A stretch of DNA of 64,000 nucleotides from Cognatiyoonia sediminum (GTDB lineage Bacteria; Pseudomonadota; Alphaproteobacteria; Rhodobacterales; Rhodobacteraceae), in the NCBI RefSeq assembly GCF_900129845.1, contig NZ_FQXB01000006.1:1-64000 (forward strand), written 5' to 3'. Position numbers and translations under genes: made by a program. The notes under the pieces are model-generated. The model made no database searches and had not been told where the DNA came from. It worked only from the letters and a program-made list of their open reading frames with translations. Positions 8,488 to 16,159 of this stretch are shown piece by piece (the first letter of the stretch is position 1; each line of letters starts with the position of its first letter).

Positions 8488-9837
8488 TCACTCGATTGCG
8501 CCCAGCTCTTCGTTCATTGCGGCTACCGCAGAGGCTGCGTCGATGTTGCCATCGATGTACTCACGCACGATACGGTTGATCGCTTGCGAGTTGATCATCT
8601 TGGATGCCAACGCCAGTTGGCCTTCAGCCACGCCCCAACGCTGAGCCACATCAAGACCACCAACGATTTCGTCGATCATCTCTTGCGCATAAAGATCACC
8701 CAAAGGCGCTTTACGATCTACGCCCACTGGCAATGTCGACCATGCAGTTGTGAAGGCTGCTGGGTCTTCTGCGTTACCACGACGCACAGGGAATTTACCC
8801 TCTGGCGCGATGGACAGCGTCTGGGTGTAGCCTTCGTCCATGGAGTACTGAACGAACTCCATTGCTGCGTCTGTTGACGCATCAGATGTGATACCGAAGT
8901 AACGAACGTCACCCCAAGCCGCGCCATCTGGGTTGGATGGACCTGCAAAGTTGGTCACGATGCCGGTTTTGCTAGCCAGTTCACCAGATGTTGGATCGTC
9001 GTTGATGGTGGGTGGAGCGCTGTCACGCAGACCAGCCAATTCATCAAGGATGAATGGAGACCAGATGATCATCGCAGCGTTGCCAGAGAAGTAGAGCGAA
9101 CGGGACTGATCCCAGTACAGCTCACCATCAGGGGACGCGTCAGCAATGGCTTTGTAGAAGTCCAAAACTTCAGTGGTTTTGGCCACGTCCAGATCAGCCG
9201 CACCATTGGCGTCCACTGGTGACACACCGTTGGCGAGGAACACATGCTCAAGAACCTGAGACATGAAGTTTTCATCAACCTTTGTCGCAGCAACGAAGCC
9301 GTAGATTTCTGGCGGGTTGTGAAGCGCTTCAAGTGCAGCTTCGACGTTTGCGAAGGAGTTTGGCGCCTCAAGGCCCGCTGCTTCGAACAGGTCTTTGCGG
9401 TAGACGATCATCTGTGTCCAGCCATCAACCGGAACCGATGCGTAGCCGCCATCAACGGCTGCCATATCCAATGCGCCAGACGCAAAGGTATCAGCGCCCA
9501 GATCTTCGATCACATCAGTTGCCGCGTCTGAATCCAGAATGCCTGCTTCATACCAAGGCAGCGCGTACTGCAAGGTGTGATAAATCACGTCAGGCAAGTC
9601 ACCCGCTGCAAAGGCCGCTGTGGCGCGCGTGCCAAGATCGCTTTCAGATACTGGAATGACTTCAACAGTGTGACCTGACGCCGCCGCAAACGCGGCTGCC
9701 ATTTCTTCCTGCTTCGCCAAACGCTCTGGCTGTTCTTCTGTCGTCCAGAAACGCAGATTTTCGGCAGAAACAGACGTTGCTGTCAGTGCAAGCGCCATTG
9801 CCGCTGTGGACAAATGGCGCAGTCTAAGGGTTTTCAT
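8488..9837 (-). CDS. Sugar ABC transporter substrate-binding protein
   Basis: 449-aa periplasmic solute-binding protein of the family-1 carbohydrate type. A signal peptide covers residues 1-25 (cleavage after ATSVSA, before ENLRFW). The mature part has the typical start ENLRFWTTEEQPERLAKQEEMAAAF and a long C-terminal lobe. Length and operon position match AglE-like alpha-glucoside binding proteins. Its start codon overlaps the stop of the LacI gene by 4 bp. A strong hairpin follows the gene. The ligand cannot be read from sequence; the linked MGH1-like hydrolase suggests a glycosylated glycerate or glycerol. Confidence 0.93.
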   Translation of the reverse strand: MKTLRLRHLSTAAMALALTATSVSAENLRFWTTEEQPERLAKQEEMAAAFAAASGHTVEVIPVSESDLGTRATAAFAAGDLPDVIYHTLQYALPWYEAGILDSDAATDVIEDLGADTFASGALDMAAVDGGYASVPVDGWTQMIVYRKDLFEAAGLEAPNSFANVEAALEALHNPPEIYGFVAATKVDENFMSQVLEHVFLANGVSPVDANGAADLDVAKTTEVLDFYKAIADASPDGELYWDQSRSLYFSGNAAMIIWSPFILDELAGLRDSAPPTINDDPTSGELASKTGIVTNFAGPSNPDGAAWGDVRYFGITSDASTDAAMEFVQYSMDEGYTQTLSIAPEGKFPVRRGNAEDPAAFTTAWSTLPVGVDRKAPLGDLYAQEMIDEIVGGLDVAQRWGVAEGQLALASKMINSQAINRIVREYIDGNIDAASAVAAMNEELGAIE

Positions 9838-10970
9838 GTGGAGTTCCTCCCATTGGAAAAAGCGCCCTTCGGCCCTAGGCCCCGAAGATGCGCGGATAGC
9901 TGAGCAGAAGTTAAAGCAGGTGCGCCTGCTGATCCTCTGTCCAGAAAGGTTGCCTGCTCAAGCTCGTGCAGGTCTTTGGCTTCATCATCACGCAAGTGAC
10001 GAATGAGAAGTGCACCAAGCCGCTCTCCGGCTCGGGCGATGTCCACCGCGTATGTGGAAAGCGGTGGCTCGACAGCGGCCCCTTCGGGCACGCCGTCATA
10101 AGAAATGACCGAAAGGTGTTCGCCGATGGTCAAATCCAATTCTTTGGCGAGAGGGTAGAGCCCCAACGCGGCGCGATCGAGCGCGTAAACGAAGGCGGTT
10201 GGCGGGTTATCGGCAGCCAAGATCGACTGCGCAGCGGCCCGTCCGTCTTCTTCGGAAAGGCATTCCTCGAAAATAAGGCTATGGTCTATGTCCAAGCCAG
10301 CATCTGTCAGACCTTGGATGTAACCCTCTCTACGCAGCTCGCTGTATTTGTATTTTGAGCCGCCATTCACAAAGGCGATCCGGTCGTGCCCAAGATCGTG
10401 CAGATGCAAAACTGCTGAACGCATCGCCTCTTCACCTGCAATGTCATACCAGACAGTTTCTTCGTCAGAGTTCGTGCGCCCAAAGGTGACAAAGGGAATA
10501 TAGTCGTTGCGAAGGCGGGTGATCCGTTCGTCGTCGATCAGGGTACGTGGAATGATGAAACCATCTGCTTTGCTTTCCATTTGGAGCTTAGAGATAATTT
10601 CAAGAGTCTCTTCCGGCGTGGAGGATGCGGCCACCGTCAATGTCCACCCTTCGGCGGACGCGGACCGCGACATCCCTGCTAGAAACTCCGCCATAAACGG
10701 GCGGTGCGCGTCATGTTCAGCGAGCTCGATAATGAAGCCAATAGCGCGAACGCGACCCGTGCGGATTGATTGCGCTGTGGCAAGCGGGCGGTATCCCAAT
10801 TTTTGCGCCATCCGCTTCACACGCGCTCGCGTTGTCTCAGCAATATCAGGATAGTCGTTCAACGCGCGGCTTACGGTGCTCTTCGTGAGCCCAAGGGCAT
10901 TGGACACGTCCGAAATGGTCGCGCGGCGTCCCGGCCGTGATCGTCCATTCTGTCGCTGAGCTGCTGCCAA
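9834..10970 (-). CDS. LacI-family repressor of the sugar ABC operon
   Basis: DNA-binding regulator, 378 aa from TTG 10970. I chose TTG because it follows AGGGAGGA at 7 nt and places the helix-turn-helix (ATISDVSNALGLTKSTVSRALN) about 17 residues from the N-terminus. Starting further upstream, at 11195, would add 75 residues without homology and cross two operator-like palindromes. The C-terminal part is a periplasmic-binding-protein-like effector domain. It is the first gene of the operon and overlaps the binding-protein start by 4 bp, so it probably represses its own promoter through the sites at 11002-11037. The gene order matches aglR-aglEFGAK of rhizobia. Confidence 0.9.
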   Translation of the reverse strand: MAAAQRQNGRSRPGRRATISDVSNALGLTKSTVSRALNDYPDIAETTRARVKRMAQKLGYRPLATAQSIRTGRVRAIGFIIELAEHDAHRPFMAEFLAGMSRSASAEGWTLTVAASSTPEETLEIISKLQMESKADGFIIPRTLIDDERITRLRNDYIPFVTFGRTNSDEETVWYDIAGEEAMRSAVLHLHDLGHDRIAFVNGGSKYKYSELRREGYIQGLTDAGLDIDHSLIFEECLSEEDGRAAAQSILAADNPPTAFVYALDRAALGLYPLAKELDLTIGEHLSVISYDGVPEGAAVEPPLSTYAVDIARAGERLGALLIRHLRDDEAKDLHELEQATFLDRGSAGAPALTSAQLSAHLRGLGPKGAFSNGRNST

Positions 10971-11001
10971 GCTATTGTCCTCCCTTCCACTAACGATCAA
11001 A

Positions 11002-11019
11002 GCCGAAACCGGTTTCGGC
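11002..11019. promoter_or_regulatory. LacI-type operator 1 (perfect 18-bp palindrome)
   Basis: GCCGAAACCGGTTTCGGC is a perfect 18-bp palindrome with the central CG of LacI-family operators. It lies 32 bp upstream of the TTG start of the linked LacI gene. The binder is assumed to be that regulator. Confidence 0.8.
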
Positions 11020-11021
11020 AA

Positions 11022-11037
11022 CCAAAATCGGTTTCGG
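11022..11037. promoter_or_regulatory. LacI-type operator 2 (degenerate copy)
   Basis: CCAAAATCGGTTTCGG matches the inner 16 bp of operator 1 (CCGAAACCGGTTTCGG) at 14 of 16 positions. It starts 19 bp from the corresponding point of operator 1, about two helical turns, so two dimers could bind on one face of the DNA. Confidence 0.65.
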
Positions 11038-11403
11038 AAATTCAGAATCTGATAAGTTCCTGAAGAAATTGGAAAAAGTAACATCATATTTTTGATTTTC
11101 GATCCCAAAATCGAAATTATGCACACAGTACTTTCGTGTCTTCTTGAAGATTTTCTTGCGTATATCTTTCGGAGATTCGGCTTATCAGTGACCAAAAACT
11201 AGAAAAGAGATTGCGTGATTTCGACATTGGCTGAACGCGCTAGTGAAGCGCCATACCGAAACGCGTTCGATTGATTGAAACATAAATGACTCAGTGCGCT
11301 GGTTCGCGCATTCGGAGGGCTTGTTTGCGCACCAACTTCTCGCCTATTTTTCGGAAAACAAACCGCAAATTCAGAAATGCGGGCACAAAGGCAGGCAGTA
11401 TAG
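11038..11403. other. Gene-free spacer between the LacI operon and a Hint-domain gene
   Basis: AT-rich divergent promoter region. I see no coding sequence: the readable frames have neither a credible start with a ribosome site nor recognisable protein motifs. One 7-bp inverted repeat, TTTCGAT/ATCGAAA around 11097-11116, also contains CCAAAATCG as in operator 2 and might be a weak third operator. Nothing else stands out. Confidence 0.4.
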
Positions 11404-12462
11404 ATGGACACCCGCTTTCGCGGCACATTCGTTATCCCGTGGTCACAAACCGAATTAGACGGTCAAAGGTCTGCGCCGGTCATGGAGATATCTCCAGGTC
11501 GTGTATGGTCTTGGACCGGCGAGGCCGTGCGCGTTGACGGTCCTGAAAATATTCTGCCACTCGCTGCCACAGATACAGAGATCGACATGCGCAATCGTGC
11601 TGCTCTGACCGTTAAGCGATTGCTTCATTCCTTGGGTTCAGCCAGCAGCAGGCAAACACTTGTCACACTGCAAGAACCGCTCTTTGGGAAATGCTTTGTG
11701 CTCACCAATGGGCGAAAGATTTGGGAGGTCTTTGTTGTTTCGGTAGGGCCGGGCAAGAAACCTCTTTTGATGTTTCATGGGAACATCCCACCACGCGAAA
11801 CAGACCTTTGGATCGTCAAACACAATCTGGATGAAGCGTTGTTGGACGAAGCGGACGAAACGCCACAAGGTGTGATCTGTTTCACGCCTGGCACGCAAAT
11901 TGACACACCTAATGGACCTAAGGACGTGTCAAACCTTCAGGTCGGCGATTGTGTTCAAACGATGGATAATGGAACGGCCGAAATCCTTTGGCTCGGTTCA
12001 AAATCAATCTCTGGTGCTCGCCTAAAGGCAATGCCGTCTTTTGTGCCCATTCGCCTTCGAGCAGGGTCGCTGGACAAAGATGTCCCTGATGCAGGTCTGT
12101 TGGTCTCACCAGATCATCGAGTGGTCTTGCGGGGTGCTAGAGCGCGCGATTTGTTCAACTCAGAAGAAGTATTGGTGGCAGCACGCGACTTGGTAAACGA
12201 TCACTCGATCATTCGAGATCATTCAGTGAATTCTGTGGAATATATTCACATGATGCTTCCTCAACATGAAATCGTCTTCGCAAACGGTGTCGCGACTGAG
12301 AGCTTCCATCCCGCAAACGCTGCGTTAACCGCAATGCAGGAAGACGAGTTGGGTTTCCTTAAGTCGTCGCTCCCGAATGCAGATGGGCAATTCAGTAGCT
12401 ATGGAGGCTTCGCAAGGCGACTGCTCAAGCAGAGCGAAGCCGCTATTTTGGGGGCAAATTAG
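11404..12462 (+). CDS. Hint-domain (Hedgehog/intein-type) protein 1
   Basis: 352-aa protein. The central Hint module begins at Cys159 in [17 protein letters not shown], followed by [13 protein letters not shown], then PIRLRAGSL and [12 protein letters not shown], the typical Rhodobacterales Hint_2 arrangement. The first ~155 residues have no recognised domain; they contain [17 protein letters not shown] and a segment [16 protein letters not shown]. Such proteins are common in several copies per roseobacter genome and are often linked to secreted RTX-like proteins, but their role is not settled. No signal peptide is seen. Two relatives occur in this window at 54912 and 57634. Confidence 0.85.
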   Translation: MDTRFRGTFVIPWSQTELDGQRSAPVMEISPGRVWSWTGEAVRVDGPENILPLAATDTEIDMRNRAALTVKRLLHSLGSASSRQTLVTLQEPLFGKCFVLTNGRKIWEVFVVSVGPGKKPLLMFHGNIPPRETDLWIVKHNLDEALLDEADETPQGVICFTPGTQIDTPNGPKDVSNLQVGDCVQTMDNGTAEILWLGSKSISGARLKAMPSFVPIRLRAGSLDKDVPDAGLLVSPDHRVVLRGARARDLFNSEEVLVAARDLVNDHSIIRDHSVNSVEYIHMMLPQHEIVFANGVATESFHPANAALTAMQEDELGFLKSSLPNADGQFSSYGGFARRLLKQSEAAILGAN

Positions 12463-12613
12463 CCGCCCTTCTGACTTATTGAGCGAGATTGAGACAATTT
12501 CCCCGTATAGGAAGCGAAATTGTTGGCTAATTTTATTCAACTACTGTTGGTTTATAACAGATGCGGGCATGCAGTGCCGAAAGGTCAATTTCAGGCCTAA
12601 CAATGGGGTGGAT

Positions 12614-12817
12614 ATGGGGTTTTTAGAGAAAGGTCGTTCGACCTTTTTGGGTTGCGTCGCATTGGCGACAGTTGGATTATTATATCCCACACAGATACAG
12701 GCCACTCCGTTTACAACAACGGTTCCTGGAACTGGTGTCGCGCTCCCAGATGAATACCCAGAAGCTGGCGGCGTCGCGATGGTGCTAACAGGTGCCAACG
12801 GGAACATTTACTATTGA
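12614..12817 (+). pseudogene. N-terminal remnant of a secreted/outer-membrane protein gene
   Basis: 67 codons starting at ATG 12614. Residues 1-31 look like a signal peptide ([19 protein letters not shown]), followed by [37 protein letters not shown] and then TGA. I recall this opening from large Rhodobacterales surface proteins where the sequence continues far beyond this point. The frame stops abruptly, and a C-terminal barrel-like remnant follows 35 bp later in another frame, so I read it as the 5' end of a gene that lost its middle. Confidence 0.6.
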
Positions 12818-12852
12818 TCAGCCCCACTTAAGTGGTCCAGTTCGACTGTTAG

Positions 12853-13128
12853 TGCATTATTGGCCTGGGTTCCATCGGGGCGATGGTTTCCGGGGCCGGT
12901 GGGCGGTATGATTGGGTGAACGAATGGGATGCCTTGCTAGAGATCAGACAGCTGAACCTCGTCCAAGCAGAAGTGTCAGAAACCAGTTTCCTCGGCGCGA
13001 TCTATCGCAATGTGGGCGATCACGTGAAAGTCGGCGTTGGCTATAACTTCGGCAGCTTCTCGGACGACCTGACCGACCTCACACAAGACGATTAGGGCGC
13101 CTTTATCAACGTGATTGCAAGGTTCTAA
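12853..13128 (+). pseudogene. C-terminal outer-membrane beta-barrel remnant with internal stop
   Basis: The open frame begins after TAG 12850-12852. It encodes GAGGRYDWVNEWDALLEIRQLN...FLGAIYRNVGDHVKVGVGYNFGSFSDDLTDL. It is interrupted by TAG 13093-13095, after which the same frame continues GAFINVIARF and ends at TAA 13126-13128. A terminal phenylalanine preceded by alternating hydrophobic residues is the outer-membrane barrel signature. Sense codons continuing to a sensible end after the stop show a nonsense mutation in a former gene. It overlaps the convergent sulfotransferase stop by 4 bp. Confidence 0.7.
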
Positions 13129-13868
13129 CGCGCTGTCGTTCGGAACTGATACAGATGATCATAGTGCGGGCGCGCGCGGCTGTGCACGTCTTGGACCCGC
13201 GCAGGCGTATCTGCCAATTCCACATATTTGCGTTTCTGCGGCTTCAGACCATCAGAGTTGCGCAGATTTGCATGGAATGATCCACCGTCCCACCAACTCA
13301 CTTCATCCCGCGCACCGGGCTCCCAAGAAAGGGCGCTTTCAATGAAGGGGATATTCACGCTTTCACACCAGCGTGCAACCATGTGATGCGGGTCTTCCAG
13401 CAAATCGTCGCTGTCGATCACGGGCGGGCAGGTGCCTTTGATTTCGGTGATCTTGTCAAACAGCGCGCGTTGCTGGGCAAAGCCGACCTCGCCCTCATCA
13501 AAGTCCGGCCATTTGTCGTACATTGAGGTGATGGTTTTGGCTGGATCGCGGATCAAAAACGCATGGTCGAAATGGGCCAGGAACGCCTCATCCGCCATAT
13601 GAATGATGTAATGCGGGAAATCCTTGATAAAGACCGGCCCACGCTCCGCGCGCTGCAAGAGGTCGGCAAGCGTCGACTCCAACGTCAAACCGGGCGTGAT
13701 CTTATCACCGTCTTTCCAACGAGGCCAAAGCGGGGCCTCGCCTTGATACCAAGTCTCGCCAAACGGCTCATGCAGACAATCCAGATCGCCGCGTTGGCGC
13801 ATCATCCACTCAAACGCGGTTGAGGTCGAACGGGGCACAGCCCACAAAGCAAGAATTTTGTGCATCAT
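13125..13868 (-). CDS. Sulfotransferase-family protein
   Basis: 247-aa P-loop protein. ILALWAVPRSTSTAFEWMM near the N-terminus is the PAPS 5'-phosphosulfate-binding loop pattern (PRSxST), and HAFLIRDPAKTITSMYDKWP resembles the 3'-phosphate-binding segment. I start it at ATG 13868, which overlaps the stop of the preceding gene; the longer frame to 13940 lacks support. It is the last gene of the minus-strand set that begins with the RpiR regulator. The acceptor is unknown. PAPS could come from the sulfurylase-kinase at 52713. Confidence 0.75.
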   Translation of the reverse strand: MMHKILALWAVPRSTSTAFEWMMRQRGDLDCLHEPFGETWYQGEAPLWPRWKDGDKITPGLTLESTLADLLQRAERGPVFIKDFPHYIIHMADEAFLAHFDHAFLIRDPAKTITSMYDKWPDFDEGEVGFAQQRALFDKITEIKGTCPPVIDSDDLLEDPHHMVARWCESVNIPFIESALSWEPGARDEVSWWDGGSFHANLRNSDGLKPQKRKYVELADTPARVQDVHSRARPHYDHLYQFRTTAR

Positions 13869-14686
13869 TCCTCCAAAGACGCGAGCAGCCGACCATGCGA
13901 CGAAGTAGGTTTCAGGCCGAGAGATTTGAAAATCCGCCAATAAAGCGCAGTGTCATGGCCGATCACCGGCTTCCCGAGCGACGCCTCTAGCCCCACAGTC
14001 AGATGTAGCGGCCGCTCCGGCACACCATCTGGCCCACTGCGAAAATTGCACATCCCGTTGATCAAGTAGGCGTCCGCCGTCGGGGCCTGTTCAGCAACGT
14101 ATTCAAAGGATTTCTGCGCCAAATCACCGTCAAAAATCCATCGCTTCGCATTCACAGCCTCTTGGCTCTCGAACCACCCCTGATCATGGAAATTCCCGGC
14201 CCAAAGCACATCGAAACCGGCTTCTTTCAAAAACCCAATCGTGCCCTGCCACCACGCGGGCCAATGATAGGCTGCGTTCAGCGCCACCTTCTCCACGTTC
14301 ATCGCGCGCAAGGCCTCAACCATCGCGTAACCTGCCATGTGAAACCGAACGCCGTGCTTGTCTGATAAGTCTTCGCAGTGCTGGCGAATACCCTCCACCC
14401 CAAGGCCAGAGGCGTGCACCCAATTCGACCCTACTTGGCCCGCAACATCAACGCCATTGCGGGCCATGCAGTGCACGAAATCATCCAACATACCAAAGTT
14501 CTTCTTCCGCTGATCTAACCCATGCTGGTAATCCGGATCATGCAACATCCACCCATGGACCCCAACCGACCGTGGGGCGATGCGCAGGAAATCCGACGGG
14601 GCGGCGTCGAAGTCAAACGGGGGGCAGGTGAAGCCAACCTGATGCGGGAACAGCTTCTGCTCTGGTGTCCATTGCGATGGCATCAT
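13865..14686 (-). CDS. Asp/Glu racemase / maleate isomerase-like protein
   Basis: 273-aa protein with the two-lobed Asp/Glu/hydantoin racemase fold as far as the sequence shows. It has GVHGWMLHDPDY early, VGSNWVHASGLG at residues 85-96 where the first catalytic Cys of the family normally sits, and INGMCNFRSG (Cys213) where the second sits. Only the second Cys is kept, the arrangement of arylmalonate decarboxylase rather than of true racemases. Its start overlaps the GFA gene stop and its stop overlaps the sulfotransferase start, so all three are probably translated from one message. The substrate is unknown. Confidence 0.7.
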   Translation of the reverse strand: MMPSQWTPEQKLFPHQVGFTCPPFDFDAAPSDFLRIAPRSVGVHGWMLHDPDYQHGLDQRKKNFGMLDDFVHCMARNGVDVAGQVGSNWVHASGLGVEGIRQHCEDLSDKHGVRFHMAGYAMVEALRAMNVEKVALNAAYHWPAWWQGTIGFLKEAGFDVLWAGNFHDQGWFESQEAVNAKRWIFDGDLAQKSFEYVAEQAPTADAYLINGMCNFRSGPDGVPERPLHLTVGLEASLGKPVIGHDTALYWRIFKSLGLKPTSSHGRLLASLEE

Positions 14687-15087
14687 GGCTCGGCACTTCT
14701 TTCATATTTGGGCAAACCGTCATCAATCTTGAGCCATGGTAAATGCTCTGCCGTATGGCAATGCAATTGCGGCTCATAGTCTTCCGGCCGTTCAAGCGTC
14801 GTCGCGATCAGATGAATCTCACCTGGCCAGCGGGTGCTTTCAAAACTCATCTGCGTCCCACATGTCGGGCAAAACCCGCGTTGGGCAATCTCGGAAGACT
14901 GATAGAACTTCCGTTCGCCGTGCCATGCTACCTGATCCGGCGCAAAGCCCATCCAAGGTACAACCGCCGCAGCTCCAGCCCGCCGGCAACTGTCGCAATG
15001 GCACAGCGCGGTCCACTTGGGGCCGGACTTTATTTCAAACCTCACCGCGCCGCATAGGCAGCGCCCTGTAGCCCCAGCCTCAACCAT
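14683..15087 (-). CDS. GFA-family zinc protein
   Basis: 134-aa CENP-V/GFA domain protein. Cys pairs typical of the family are visible: RCLCGAVRF, then CHCDSCRRAGAA and FCPTCGTQMSF. The family name comes from glutathione-dependent formaldehyde-activating enzyme, although for most members that activity is unproven. Here it lies directly behind a Rieske oxygenase likely to release formaldehyde, with overlaps at both ends (its start overlaps the oxygenase stop), so C1 handling is a plausible role. Confidence 0.85.
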   Translation of the reverse strand: MVEAGATGRCLCGAVRFEIKSGPKWTALCHCDSCRRAGAAAVVPWMGFAPDQVAWHGERKFYQSSEIAQRGFCPTCGTQMSFESTRWPGEIHLIATTLERPEDYEPQLHCHTAEHLPWLKIDDGLPKYERSAEP

Positions 15088-16159
15088 CTACAGCCTCGCG
15101 CATCCAGCGTTGCAGATGCATGACCGAATGCTCTGAATTCACACCGCATTTCGGATCAAGAACCAACGGCCCGGGCACATAGCCACGTGACTTCAACCCA
15201 CGCTGCACGCTTTCGACAAGGTGTATGTCTTCCTCAACCGTGGTTTCGCGATCTTGCACGGCAAGTTGACGCGCAACGGCATCTTCCTGACCACCGACAC
15301 TGTGCCAACCGCGGAACACGACCACATGCTCTGCATCGAGTGCCCGCCAGTGGTATGTGTTCAGCACGTTCCCCGGATAGACCTGAAACGAAAACATCGG
15401 CCAAAGGAACCAAGACGAATATTCATTCTGATGCGCAAATCCCGAATTGATGTCATAGGTCATCTGATCGAGGTTCTGACACTCCGTTGTGTGACGAAGG
15501 CATTTGCCTTGAGGCTGGATGTCATAGGTCTCTGGCTTCACCACTCCGGTCGCAAACGTCGGGTGGTTTAACGAGCAATGGTAGCATTCCGAATAATTCT
15601 CGACCGAGACTTTCCAATTGCAGTTCTCAGGGATTTCCACGAACTCCAGTGGCTCAAGCTTCGCCCAATGCGGCACCCATTCTTCCAGCTCCGCACGCGC
15701 ATTCGGGAACCAATCGTCCATCGGGGCGGCATCGGGGTCGAGGTTGACGAAAATGAACCCGAGGAATTCTTCCGTCCGAACCGATGTCAGGCAAATCTTG
15801 GACTTATCAAATCCTTCGACGGCATTGATGTTCGGGCCAGCCCGTAATCCGCCGGTCAACTCATAGGTCCAAGCGTGATAGGGGCACACAACCACGCGTG
15901 TTGTTCCAGACCCTTCCACCAACTGGTGCGCGCGATGCTGGCAAACGTTGTAGAAGGTGCGGATTTCACCGTCACGACCCCGAATGGAAAACAAGCTCTC
16001 GCCGGACAGCTCAAACACAAAATAATCGCCCGCGTTCTTGATCTGACTGGTATGTCCTGCGAACTGCCAAGTCTTTGACAACACACCCGTCCGCTCAACC
16101 TCAAAAATCTGCGGGTCGGTGTAATAACGCGCGTCAAGAGAGCGAATTGGTTCGGTCAT
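15080..16159 (-). CDS. Rieske oxygenase, betaine/carnitine-type N-demethylase or monooxygenase
   Basis: 359-aa ring-hydroxylating-type oxygenase alpha subunit. The Rieske [2Fe-2S] centre is C73-x-H75 (CQH) and C92-x2-H95 (CPYH). The mononuclear iron site reads ENYSECYHCSLNHP, giving H194 and H199. The residue bridging the two centres is Glu191, where most Rieske oxygenases have Asp; Glu here is known from carnitine monooxygenase CntA/YeaW and relatives. This favours a quaternary-ammonium substrate such as a betaine over an aromatic ring. No reductase subunit gene is nearby. It is followed in overlap by the GFA gene and preceded by the RpiR regulator. Confidence 0.85.
   Translation of the reverse strand: MTEPIRSLDARYYTDPQIFEVERTGVLSKTWQFAGHTSQIKNAGDYFVFELSGESLFSIRGRDGEIRTFYNVCQHRAHQLVEGSGTTRVVVCPYHAWTYELTGGLRAGPNINAVEGFDKSKICLTSVRTEEFLGFIFVNLDPDAAPMDDWFPNARAELEEWVPHWAKLEPLEFVEIPENCNWKVSVENYSECYHCSLNHPTFATGVVKPETYDIQPQGKCLRHTTECQNLDQMTYDINSGFAHQNEYSSWFLWPMFSFQVYPGNVLNTYHWRALDAEHVVVFRGWHSVGGQEDAVARQLAVQDRETTVEEDIHLVESVQRGLKSRGYVPGPLVLDPKCGVNSEHSVMHLQRWMREAVDG

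Noticed and set aside
9834-11195. 453-aa version of the LacI regulator starting at 11195
   Set aside because: The extra 75 residues match nothing and would be translated through two operator palindromes; TTG 10970 has a good ribosome site and the right distance to the helix-turn-helix.
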